From the NCBI GenBank assembly GCA_011033025.1, contig WFMF01000082.1:186001-250000 (forward strand): a DNA stretch of 64,000 nt. The letters are read 5' to 3'. The notes beneath the pieces are model-generated. The model was given only the letters and a program-made list of their open reading frames with translations, was not told where the DNA came from and ran no database searches. This stretch comes from Beroe forskalii (Eukaryota; Ctenophora; Nuda; Beroida; Beroidae). This document shows positions 47,601 to 58,200 of this stretch, piece by piece. A program made the translations under genes and the position numbers. Every line of letters starts with the position of its first letter. Positions within the stretch are counted from its first letter, which is position 1.

Positions 47601-47778
47601 CATCATGCACAAGAGTTGGATGAAGGAGTGTAAGTTACGGGAAGCTAAGCAAGCCTTGGAGGAAGCTGTCAAACACGCTCCAGAGGACGCCACCATCAGG
47701 GATCGCCCTAAAATCCTTAATTGTTTGTCAGACGAGCGCGAAGCTGGGGCCACGAACTACTTGCCAGGCGTTGCCTGA
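44678..47778 (+). CDS. FKBP6: FKBP6/Shutdown-type inactive peptidyl-prolyl isomerase with TPR region, 8 exons
   Basis: Exons 44678-44725, 44858-45046, 45559-45691, 46143-46364, 46531-46661, 46835-46960, 47178-47309 and 47593-47778 join in phase to 388 codons. The FKBP domain shows IHYSSYVEGHDEPTDSTRLR, GEGVNIPAIDLAVATM, QFCYGKMGVPPRIP and LLFDIEVMMF. The active-site Trp of FKBP12 (IRGW) is absent, as in vertebrate FKBP6. TPR-type helices follow (GNENFKKSTKTAYNNYLKGY, IKILLNLSQSCLEHGK, AKQALEEAVKHAPED). FKBP6 and Drosophila Shutdown are HSP90 co-chaperones that load piRNAs into PIWI proteins in the germ line. The C-terminus after ATIRD is replaced by a tail that ends inside a dispersed palindromic repeat. 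Exons 2 and 3 carry tandem repeats of their donors. Confidence 0.85.
45020..45370 (+). repeat. About 43-bp minisatellite carrying the FKBP6 exon 2 donor
   Basis: Seven to eight copies of GGCATAGACCCTTCAGCGCA then CGAGGGGGTAAGTGAATGAG. The first copy is the real exon 2 end (ATAGACCC... GAGGGG/GTAAGTG). Every copy keeps a consensus donor, GGGGTAAGTG. Confidence 0.92.
45654..45920 (+). repeat. 48-bp minisatellite carrying the FKBP6 exon 3 donor
   Basis: Copies of GTGGGCCTTTAGTTCCCTCC then CGAGCTTTTGTTAAAAGTGA, with donors at 45692, 45740, 45788, 45836 and 45884, plus a partial sixth copy. All keep AAAA/GTGAGTAC. As 48 is divisible by three, use of a later donor adds 16 codons (SGPLVPSRAFVKSEYR-type) per copy for the first two repeats. 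The third and fourth copies carry TGA. Confidence 0.92.
47376..47545 (+). repeat. Direct duplication of 85 bp in FKBP6 intron 7
   Basis: CGTCCGATTAAAATAATGAA starts copies at 47376 and 47461; they are essentially identical up to TTCTTTAATCTGAAT. This one does not touch an exon. Confidence 0.9.
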
Positions 47779-49299
47779 CCCCTGCGCAGTGCGCGCGCCC
47801 AGAATCGCAGAAAAAATTTGGGACATGCATCGAACGATGTTACGCTGTCCTTGGCCTGCGCTTCGCAACGGCCGCATAGGTTTGTACGCGCCGCTGCGCC
47901 TTCCGCAACAAGACAGACTGGGGACATCGCGCCGTCGAGGGACATACGAACATTTACGCAATGTTTGTTCGCGCGCGTGCTTTTCATTTTTTGAAATTTT
48001 ACACTCCATTTAATTGATGAATCTGGCAAAATGAATATTTTGTTGGCCAGATTTTGCAAAAAATGAGTCAAAATATGCTACTTTTCTGATTAAAAAATTA
48101 TTTTCGAAAAAGACCCAAAAACTCCAATCTCTATAAGTCATTTTGAAGGGAATTTTTCAAGCTTAATTTAGTCGAAATTATGGTTTAGCTAGGGCGCCAT
48201 CTATTGCCATCTATTATAACTATATTTGTTGTTTTTGGTCTGAAATTTGTCCAAAATGTGACCAAACTTGAAAATGATCTCGAAAATTTTCCACTTGAAG
48301 ATAAAATTATGGTGTTTTTTCATGGCATGCTGCTTAAATTGACGTTTATGACAGGGATGAAATCAAGAAATACCTTTAAGAAACTAACAATATTTAACAG
48401 TTATTTTTATGTTAATTCACTTAACAATGAAACCTGTCTTTTTCTCTATGTTCAACATAGCATATTTTCCTTGCTATGTAATATGGTTTTTTGCTTGTGA
48501 TCCTACTGCTCTCCACATTGCATTACCTAAAGGGATCATGTTGGTATTCAAGTATGGAGTTGGAGAAAAGTCTTGCAGATTGTTGTCTTGAAGAAAGATT
48601 TCTTTTTAATTCAGATATGTGATACATCAAATATTTGCAATTTGTGAAACATTCAGGGGCCATCCATATAGGGTGTCCGCAAAGTTTCGGCTATTTTAGA
48701 CCCCTCCATCCCCTCCCCCTTGTCTGCAAACGTCTGCAACCTGAAATACCTCCCCCTTCTTTGCAGACGTCCTTCATGGATGGCCCCTAACAGAAATCAA
48801 ATTTCAAGAAGTCAATTTTTGGCCTAAGATAGCATTGTGGACAACTGTGCTGATGATGCCTGCACACCATTCATCTTGGTGTGACTCACTTGCATCTTGC
48901 TGTTAACCATATTGTATTACCCATTGGATTATGGTGTTGTTCAAGCACATAGTTGGAGAGAAGTCTTGCATATTGAGGTCTTGAAGAAATAATTCCTAAT
49001 TGTATGGTTATTTTTATTAAATATAATTTATTTTAAATCAGGTTATTAAAATGTTTTGATATGTATTGATGGTTGATTGATTTTCTATGTTTATACCATT
49101 TTGTACTGTATGTTTGATATGATTGATCATTGCAGTGAAACACAGAAATCTCAATAATGAAATCAAACCCACACACTATGAACCACTATTCTACTGTCAG
49201 TTTAAGATAAAAAATATTTTGTACTGTAACTTGACTTAAATTTATGTATTAAATTGGCTGTACATATAATGAAATACATCTACAGGAAAGTTATGAAAG
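47779..49299. other. Intergenic repeat-rich stretch between FKBP6 and AP180
   Basis: It begins inside a GC-rich dispersed palindromic repeat, then holds dispersed repeat copies at 48508-48605, 48890-48990 and 49115-49200 that match 26105-26190 and 27475-27600 upstream of STRAP. No coding exon is supported. Confidence 0.6.
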
Positions 49300-51129
49300 A
49301 TGGCCTCAGTGGTGGATAGACTTCAAGCTGCAAAATATACAATCACAGGAAATGATGTTTCTAAAATCGTTGGAAAATCAACAACCCATGAAATGGGTGC
49401 CCCCAAAAGGAAACATCTTGATTACCTCATTGGTTCAACTCATGAGCCGAATGTTTCCCTACCTGATTGTGCTGATATGTTGCTAGCCAAGATACAAGAT
49501 CCCAGTTGGGTCGTAAGTATCAAAGCAATGATGTCATTACATCACTTGATGAATGAAGGGAATGAAAAGTTCATGCGATATATGGCTTCAAAAGGAAACA
49601 GTTTTGAGTTTGTTAGTGAAAAAGAAGGGCCCATGGCAAAAGAGATGTCTCCATTTGTACATAAATATGGTCATTATCTTAGTGAAAAGTGTCATTGCTA
49701 TAGACAAGCAACTACTGATTTTGTAAGAATAAGTGAAACAAATTTTTTGAAGCAAGCTTCTGCTGACAAGCTCTTGGCTTATCTTCCTATTTTGCAAAGA
49801 CAAGTTGATGGAATTGTTAATCTGGAAATACATAGTTCTGACATATGCACTGAAATAAGTAGGGCTACATTCATCTTACTTTTTAAAGATCTAATTGCAC
49901 TTTTCAAGGTATACAATGAAGGAATGATCAATATGTTGCAGTTATATTTTGAAATGGAGAAAAAGCATGCTCGTGAAAGCTTTGATCTCTATAAAAAGTT
50001 TATTGTCCGCATGGGAAAAATTGAACAATTCCTTAAGGTTGCTGAGGATGCTGGAATTGATCAAGGAGATGATGTTCCAGATTTGTCAAATGCACCGAGC
50101 TATTTAGTTTCAGCCCTAGAAAACCATTTGATTGCACTAGACAAGAAAGGAGGTCCAAGTACACCAATTTCGTCACCTACAACTCTTTCAAGATCTCCCA
50201 ACCCAGCAGGCAGACAAGCAACAGAAACTCCTTCTGCAGCTGCATTTGGAGAAAGTTCTCCATTTGGAGATAGCTTTGACCCACCTAGACAGGATTTACT
50301 ATCTGATCCCATATTGGTTAATACCTCTGATCAAACTCAAGCAAATTCAACTCCAGGAACTGACCATATGGACCTACCAGATCTATGGAACACTCCTAAA
50401 GCTGCACCTACTATTCATAATAACAGTAGCGTTGTTGTTGAGCAATCCTTTGATGTTTTCAATTCAGGGACAAATTCTTCTAATCTTTTTCCCACCATGC
50501 CAGCTAATAACCAACAAGCTGCTACATTTGATCTTCTCACAAGTTCAAATGAACCAGCAGCACCAGGGTTTGCTGAATTTGATGTTGCAGAAACCCCATC
50601 AAATGACTTGCTAATGCCAGACAAAATTAATACAGTGTCACAAGAAGAAAAAGTTCAGAATGTGAGGTCTCTTATGCAAGATTTAGATCTTGGTCTCAAA
50701 AGTGCTGCAGCAAACTTTAGTTTAAGTTCAAATAGTGCTAATAGGGGTGGTCCTGCAGTAGGACCTGTTCGTCCTATCTCATCAGGGGCTACTTATAACC
50801 CATTCATAAGACCAGGTTACCCAATGATGAACAATGTTCCTAATAACAACTTGGGAATGCAAGGCAACATGCCTATGACTAATACAATGCCAGCTATGAA
50901 CTTAGGAATGCATGGAAATATGATGATGGGTCAGTCTTCTGCCACATTGGGTCAAGTTGGACAGATGCCAGGAACAATGAACTTGATGCAGCCTAATCAG
51001 CAATATCAAACAGCAAACCCAAATAACAATTTATTGCAGTTCAGTTCTTTAACCACGGGATCCAGTGGGTTCAGTAATGCACCTCACAATAATCAACAGG
51101 GTCAAGGCACATTTAATCCATTTGGCTGA
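49300..51129 (+). CDS. AP180/CALM-type clathrin assembly protein, intronless
   Basis: An intact 609-codon frame. Residues 1-285 are an ANTH domain: ITGNDVSKIVGKSTTHEM, the PIP2-binding block GAPKRKHLDYLIGSTHE, SWVVSIKAMMSLHHLM, YNEGMINMLQLYFEMEKKHA and LYKKFIVRM. The rest is unstructured with clathrin/AP2 and EH-domain motifs: DLLSDP, FDLL, TYNPFIRPG and a C-terminal TFNPFG. The family recruits clathrin and SNAREs in endocytosis at the plasma membrane. Canonical PICALM/AP180 genes have many introns, so a full-length frame without one suggests an expressed retrocopy. Codon use is clearly more AT-rich than in its neighbours. The frame has no breaks, and the start context AAGATGG is good. AATAAA lies at about 51543. 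Confidence 0.92.
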   Translation: MASVVDRLQAAKYTITGNDVSKIVGKSTTHEMGAPKRKHLDYLIGSTHEPNVSLPDCADMLLAKIQDPSWVVSIKAMMSLHHLMNEGNEKFMRYMASKGNSFEFVSEKEGPMAKEMSPFVHKYGHYLSEKCHCYRQATTDFVRISETNFLKQASADKLLAYLPILQRQVDGIVNLEIHSSDICTEISRATFILLFKDLIALFKVYNEGMINMLQLYFEMEKKHARESFDLYKKFIVRMGKIEQFLKVAEDAGIDQGDDVPDLSNAPSYLVSALENHLIALDKKGGPSTPISSPTTLSRSPNPAGRQATETPSAAAFGESSPFGDSFDPPRQDLLSDPILVNTSDQTQANSTPGTDHMDLPDLWNTPKAAPTIHNNSSVVVEQSFDVFNSGTNSSNLFPTMPANNQQAATFDLLTSSNEPAAPGFAEFDVAETPSNDLLMPDKINTVSQEEKVQNVRSLMQDLDLGLKSAAANFSLSSNSANRGGPAVGPVRPISSGATYNPFIRPGYPMMNNVPNNNLGMQGNMPMTNTMPAMNLGMHGNMMMGQSSATLGQVGQMPGTMNLMQPNQQYQTANPNNNLLQFSSLTTGSSGFSNAPHNNQQGQGTFNPFG

Positions 51130-52244
51130 AATTTGTTCTTTGATTGCATTTTATGTCCATTGTCTTATATCATTTAAGAATATATAAGCAGTGAACTGAT
51201 ATAAGTGTGATACCAGCAGAAATGAAATATATAGTTAGCTTGGAGTTTAGTATCATATATTTTACAATGTAGAGAAGATTTTTAATTTCTAGATGTTCAT
51301 AATTAGTCAGTAAACAGCTTTTAAGTGACACAAAAAGTAACTGTTCTAACATATTATGACGATTCTTATTGATTACATATCGTGAAATGCACTTAATGGA
51401 CAATTGATTTACTAATAATTTTGCTGTGTTAAAATATCTCAATAAATACCTATGATAAGAACTTTTTAGGCTCCTCATACTAATCGACATATACTATGTA
51501 CATCAAATTACCTATTGTCATGAAAATGCTTAACAAATAAGTGAATAAATATTAAAATGATTGTTTAAAAATGTAGTACCAGGCTTTTCAATTTTGCATT
51601 TTACTTGTTAGTTTATTAATCTTTAATCCTTGTACAAATTTCATTTTTTGCTTAAAACTGCAAAACTTTGAGTAAAATTACTTTCAAGATTGAGATGGCT
51701 ATTGAATTATTCTCAGGCGAATACACAAATTAATTTCTCAGGCGAATACACAAATTAATTTCTTGGAGGAATGTCTAAAATACAAATCAAACATAGCTAT
51801 GTAGATAAATTCTTTCCTAACAACAACATGCAGTTGAGATTTTCTAAAATTTTAGGTATGAAAAATGTTGTGAAATGCAGGACATTCAGAACATAGATTG
51901 CCACCGATATGTATTGAAATTTTATGTTGTGTATGTATAATCAATTATTGATGTAAAATCACGTTTTTAAGATCATTTTGTTCATTGTAACTTGTTTAAG
52001 TTGACTGAATTACAAAAAGTGGTACTGATCCTCAATAGTGCATGGATATATGTCAATACATTATTGATCACTTATTATTGCTTTATGCATTATCGACCAC
52101 TTGAAATAATAAAGACTTTTGACCTGAAATAGAATGAGACCACCCCAATTAAGTTGTTTATGGAGCCATGCATCAAATTATTTGCTTCAATTATGTAACA
52201 CGAAGTTTTTTGAGCAGGGTTCAAATGAAAATGAAGGGCCTGTG
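51130..52244. other. 3' flank of the AP180 gene and TBCK promoter region
   Basis: AT-rich, no exon seen. A small direct repeat (TTCTCAGGCGAATACACAAA twice) lies at 51710-51760. Confidence 0.5.
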
Positions 52245-55200
52245 ATGCCACCCCATGATCTAGAGGGTGGGTGTTTTGGCGTAGTTCCCTTCCATGTTGC
52301 ACCTCATCCTCACAACTGTATCAGCAACAATGGACTTCCCATCACCCACAACTCTATACGGGTCATCGGCCGGTTTGCCGACCTTGCTGGGCTAACTCAC
52401 CCAAATATCTGCAGATACCTCGATATAATAAGGTAGGCATTTATTTCTTTTAAGATATCAACTATTGATCGATGCTTTAATGCTTACTCTTTTATTTGAC
52501 ATGATTTTGACTACGCAATACAAGAAAGGTATGTATACCCTTATCGTACAACAAAACAACCCCTAGGTATGTAGAGTGTTCAACACTAATCTTCATAACA
52601 CCTTGCACAAATTAAAGTATTCTTTTTATTGGACTATTCACTCGACTTGTATCTTCGTATGCAATTATCATCTGTTATCCTAGTGTTGCAATTAATCCCC
52701 AGAGGCAAGGGGGAGATGGTTGGTGTGGTGCAAGAATACCACAAAGACACCCTCCTTTCCCTCATGTCTGGACCTTCCTTCGACCTCTCCTCCCTCTCTA
52801 CATCCATTCGCCAAGTCATGTACGATCTACTCAACGGTCTCCACTACCTCCACTTCAGAGGAATTGGTAAGTTCTTAAGTAGGTAGGAGTTCGGGAGATT
52901 CCTAGTGGGCATAGAGGACTGTGGGCATAGAGGACTGTGGGCAAACGCGACTGTGGGCATAGGGTACGGTTACCGTTAATTGCAGTCAATCATAAAAGTA
53001 CACAAACATGTATCATGTTTCACAGACTTCCCTAAAGTTGATTAATGATAGTTGATATATCTTACATTCATTTTATATGTGTAAATGAATAATGGACTCA
53101 TCATGAAATGCATGAACTTATAAACTTCAAACTTGTTATAAATTTACTTTAAACCCCCAAGACATGACATGGTCTATTCGCTGCAACTTTGTACTGTGTT
53201 TTATAGATTACAATATGTTGATATTCTACAGTTAAACTACATATTGCCTCGAATCGTAGATCTAATATTTTGAGTTTTATTGCACCAATTTAATGATGAT
53301 AATCTTATATATAATTTCGTAAGAGCACGTGAATTATGTCTGTCTGTGCGGGCGCACAGTTTAAATTTGAGCTTGCCAAGTAAATATCAAGAGAAACGAA
53401 GGCTAAGCTGGGCTAAGTCGCACCGTTGCTATGGATACACGTATTCTGCACGTGCAGATTATGATCAGTTCTATGCGAGTACTTTCTGATACGTTGTTGA
53501 CTGCTGCATTTTAACGTTTGAAAGAACGGCGTGCTTACTGTTTTTCTTTTGAAATTCAAGATCTGAAGACAGAGGACGACCTTATGGCTGGCATCGTGGA
53601 GACTGTTTCTGATAGCATCTCTTCATAAATCTGTGACAGACGTCGGTCGATTTAAATCAATGCTGAGTTGATGGTAACAGAAAATGTGAAATTAGAACAA
53701 TTAAAGATTGAACAAACTCAAAATCAAATTGAATCGAATTTGGGCATAGCACATTGCGATTTTGGCGTGAATCAATGCTTTAATTTAACGTTCAGTATGA
53801 ATACGATACTCGGTTTTAATTTTCAGATTGAACTATATCATACAAGCAAATTATAATAATCAAAACTTGCAGGGTCCAGCATTAATAAAAGTTACCAACG
53901 AATAGTGGTAAATTTTGCTCCTTCATAAAAATTTTGAGAGCTTATTATTTGGTCTGTATTATCTAGCCGGCCCAACGTAGCGCCGCCGAGTCAACTATGT
54001 ATTAGCAGGCCCATCGGGCCTGCTAGTTATTGATAAAATGATAAGATAGTCAGCGTGGCCAAGGACAAATATTACATTTTAATTCCTCAGTGAACAGATC
54101 GGTCGCTCTTCACAACGTAATGTTAGACAGTTGGAGTGGAACTGCAAAGCTCGCTAACTTTGGTTTCTACTACTTGGTCAACGGTGGAAAGGCCGTTGAG
54201 TTCTTTGTTGGGGACATGGCCCTTTCTGCTCCTGAGGTGTTTCTAGCAGTTACTCTGCAGCAATAGTTACTTTTTGCGTGCGGGGTCGAAATAAGCGTTT
54301 GTGAGGTGGCTGCCAAATCATTTTACCTAGAATTTTGGTGATATTGCTATTGATATGATCCAATAGCTGTACACTGTACAGTAATGACTGATCAATAAAA
54401 CAATTGATGCTCTTTATAATCCAAGAAACACAGCAATGATATTAATTTGTCTACATGTTTCGGTCCATCTCCGTTTTCAGGACAATTAACATCTCATATA
54501 TCATTAATAAGCCTTCTGGCTTCCTACCTCAAATTTGATTGTATAAAGTAGTGTTGTAAAGTTTAAAAACTGTACAGTAATGTTCACTTCACAGTTCCAA
54601 TAATTGTAATATACTTGTATACTCTGATACTCTAGTAGCATTGTCCTACCAGCCAAAACATTGATTATATCTCATATAATTTAACACACTAGCCAGACTA
54701 TCTTTTGGAGTGAAGTCTTATTAACTGTAGGTATCTATAGTATACATTCAATACATGATTAGTTAGGTATCTACTATACATTGAATTCACGATTAGGTAG
54801 GTATCTACTATACATTCAATACACGATTGCCGATCAGTGATTGGTACTCTACCCCCACTCAAATCATCATATAACAATGTGTTATTGTTATCCAACAGGT
54901 GTAAGTCCCTACTAAGTGTGACATCTGGTCCCTAGCTCTCATCCTCCTTTCCCTTCTGAAGGGCAGCCCTCTGTCAGCTGATACCTCCTTCTCCGGCCTT
55001 CTAAAAACCCTGTTCTCTGGTAAACTCACTCTGGCCCAGAAGTGTGAGCAGCTTAACATCGACATACTCCCAGAGTTCGAGGAAGTTAGTGACTCTTTAC
55101 AACTATTTACTTGATTTACTGATTGACTGATTTGACTAGTCCTCAAACTATGATTCATGTCACCTATTTTGGCACTGTTCTATATAAATTTACTGTGCGA

Positions 55201-58200
55201 TGATTCTTGAAGAGAGAGATTATTTTGAAATATTATTTTCGACGATCGAAAATACTGTTTTATTAATCTTACATTAGTACATTAGATCAGTTTATAGTTC
55301 ATTCCTTAAAAAGTTAAATTGATTCGATTAAACAATTTCAATCCATTGGGTTTTTATAAGATTTTTTAGTTTTAGGTAAGAGCCTGGTGATAAAACGAGT
55401 CCTACAACAGAAGACTTAATCTCGACGTTTTTCAAAGGTAAAAATTGTTGATCGTTGTTTTAATGAATCTTTGTTACAGATAAAAATGATATTAAACTTT
55501 GATTCTATATGGTATATATCCAGTATATCTGAGTATCTATTAACGTTCATTGCCTCACTGACCGAATTGATTACGGTTAGGTGAGTCCTACTCCTTCTCT
55601 GTCATGGATCTCACCTCATCTCCACCTGACTCTCTATTCATCAGATGGTGGTACGTGGTGAGAGTCCCTCCTCCCTTCTCTGTGCGAGATCTCACCTCAT
55701 CTCCACCCTGACTCTCTATTCATCAGATTGTGAGGTACGTGTAGGTGAGGTCCCTCACTCCCTTCTCTGTCATGAGATCTCACCTCATCTCCACCCCTGA
55801 CTCTCTATTCATCAGATTGTGAGGTACGTGTGGGTGAGAGTCCTCACTCCCTTCTCTGTCATGAGATCTCACCTCATCTCCACCTGACTCTCTATTCATC
55901 AGATTGTGAGGTACGTGTAGGTGAGGAGTCCCTCACTCCCTTCTCTGTCATGAGATCTCACCTCATCTCCACCCCTGACTCTCTATTCATCAGATTGTGG
56001 TACGTGTAGGTGAGTCCTCACTCCCTTCTCTGTCATGAGATCTCACCTCATCTCCACCCCTGACTCTCTATTCATCAGATTGTGAGGTACGTGTAGGTGA
56101 GGAGTCCTCACTCCCTTCTCTGTCATGAGATCTCACCTCATCTCCACCCCTGACTCTCTATTCATCAGATTGTGAGGGTACGTGTAGGTGAGGAGTCCCT
56201 CACTCCCTTCTCTGTCATGAGATCTCACCTCATCTCCACCCCTGACTCTCTATTCATCAGATTGTGAGGTACGTGTAGGTGAGAGTCCTCACTCCCTTCT
56301 CTGTCATGAGATCTCACCTCATCTCCACCCCTGACTCTCTATTCATCAGATTGTGGTACGTGTAGGTGAGGAGTCCTCACTCCCTTCTCTGTCATGAGAT
56401 CTCACCTCATCTCCACCCCTGACTCTCTATTCATCAGATTGTGAGGTACGTGTAGGTGAGGAGTCCCTCACTCCCTTCTCTGTCATGAGATCTCACCTCA
56501 TCTCCACCCCTGACTCTCTATTCATCAGATTGTGAGGTACGTGTAGGTGAGGAGTCCTCACTCCCTTCTCTGTCATGAGATCTCACCTCATCTCCACCCC
56601 TGACTCTCTATTCATCAGATTGTGAGGTACGTGTAGGTGAGAGTCCCTCTCCCTTCTCTGTCATGAGATCTCACCTCATCTCCACCCCTGACTCTCTATT
56701 CATCCAGGGTACGTGTGGTGAGGAGTCCCTCACTCCTTCTCTGTCTTGAGATCTCACCTCATCCTATTCATCTCTCCTTCTCTGTCATGAGATCTCACCT
56801 CATCTCCACCCTGACTCTCTATTCATCAGATTGGTACGTGTAGGTGAGGTCCTCCTTCTCTGTCATGAGATCTCCTCATCTCACCCTCTCTATTCATCAG
56901 ATTGTGAGGTACGTCGTAGGTGAGAGTCCTCACTCCCTTCTGTCATGAGATCTCACCTCATCTCCACCCCTGACTCTCTATTCATCAGATTGTGAGGTAC
57001 GTGTAGGTGAGAGTCCCTCACTCCCTTCTCTGTCATGAGATCTCACCTCATCTCCACCCCTGACTCTCTATTCATCAGATTGTGAGGTACGTGTAGGTGA
57101 GGAGTCCCTCACTCCCTTCTCTCTGTCATGAGATCTCACCTCATCTCCACCCCTGGCTCTCTATTCATCAGATTGTGAGGTACGTGTAGGTGAGGTCCCT
57201 CTCCTCCCTTCTCTGTCATGAGATCTCACCTCATCTCCACTGACTCTCTATTCATCAGATTGTGTGGTACGTGTAGGTGAGGAGTCCTCACTCCCTTCTC
57301 TGTCATGAGATCTCACCTCATCTCCACCCCTGACTCTCTATTCATCAGATTGTGAGGTACGTGTAGGTGAGAGTCCCTCACTCCCTTCTCTGTCATGAGA
57401 TCTCACCTCATCTCCACCCCTGACTCTCTATTCATCAGATTGTGAGGTACGTGTAGGTGAGAGTCCTCACTCCCTTCTCTGTCATGAGATCTCACCTCAT
57501 CTCCACCCCTGACTCTCTATTCATCAGATTGTGAGGTACGTGGTGAGGAGTCCTCACTCCCTTCTCTGTCATGAGATCTCACCTCATCTCCACCCCTGAC
57601 TCTCTATTCATCAGATTGTGAGGTACGTGTGTAGGTGAGGAGTCCCTCACTCCCTTCTCTGTCATGAGATCTCACCTCATCTCCACCCCTGACTCTCTAT
57701 TCATCAGATTGTGAGGTACGTGTAGGTGAGGAGTCCCTCACTCCCTTCTCTGTCATGAGATCTCACCTCATCTCCACCCCTGACTCTCTATTCATCAGAT
57801 TGTGAGGTACGTGTAGGTGAGGAGTCCCTCACTCCCTTCTCTGTCATGAGATCTCACCTCATCTCCCACCCCTGACTCTCTATTCATCAGATTGTGAGGT
57901 ACGTGTAGGTGAGGAGTCCTCACTCCCTTCTCTGTCATGAGATCTCACCTCATCTCCACCCCTGACTCTCTATTCATCAGATTGTGAGGTACGTGTAGGT
58001 GAGGAGTCCCTCACTCCCTTCTCTGTCATGAGATCTCACCTCATCTCCACCCCTGACTCTCTATTCATCAGATTGTGAGGTACGTGTAGGTGAGGGAGTC
58101 CTCACTCCCTTCTCTGTCATGAGATCTCACCTCATCTCCACCCCTGACTCTCTATTCATCAGATTGTGAGGTACGTGTAGGTGAGGAGTCCTCACTCCCT

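Noticed and set aside
49300-51129. AP180 copy as a dead processed pseudogene
   Set aside because: The frame is intact over 609 codons and the ANTH core and NPF motifs are conserved.
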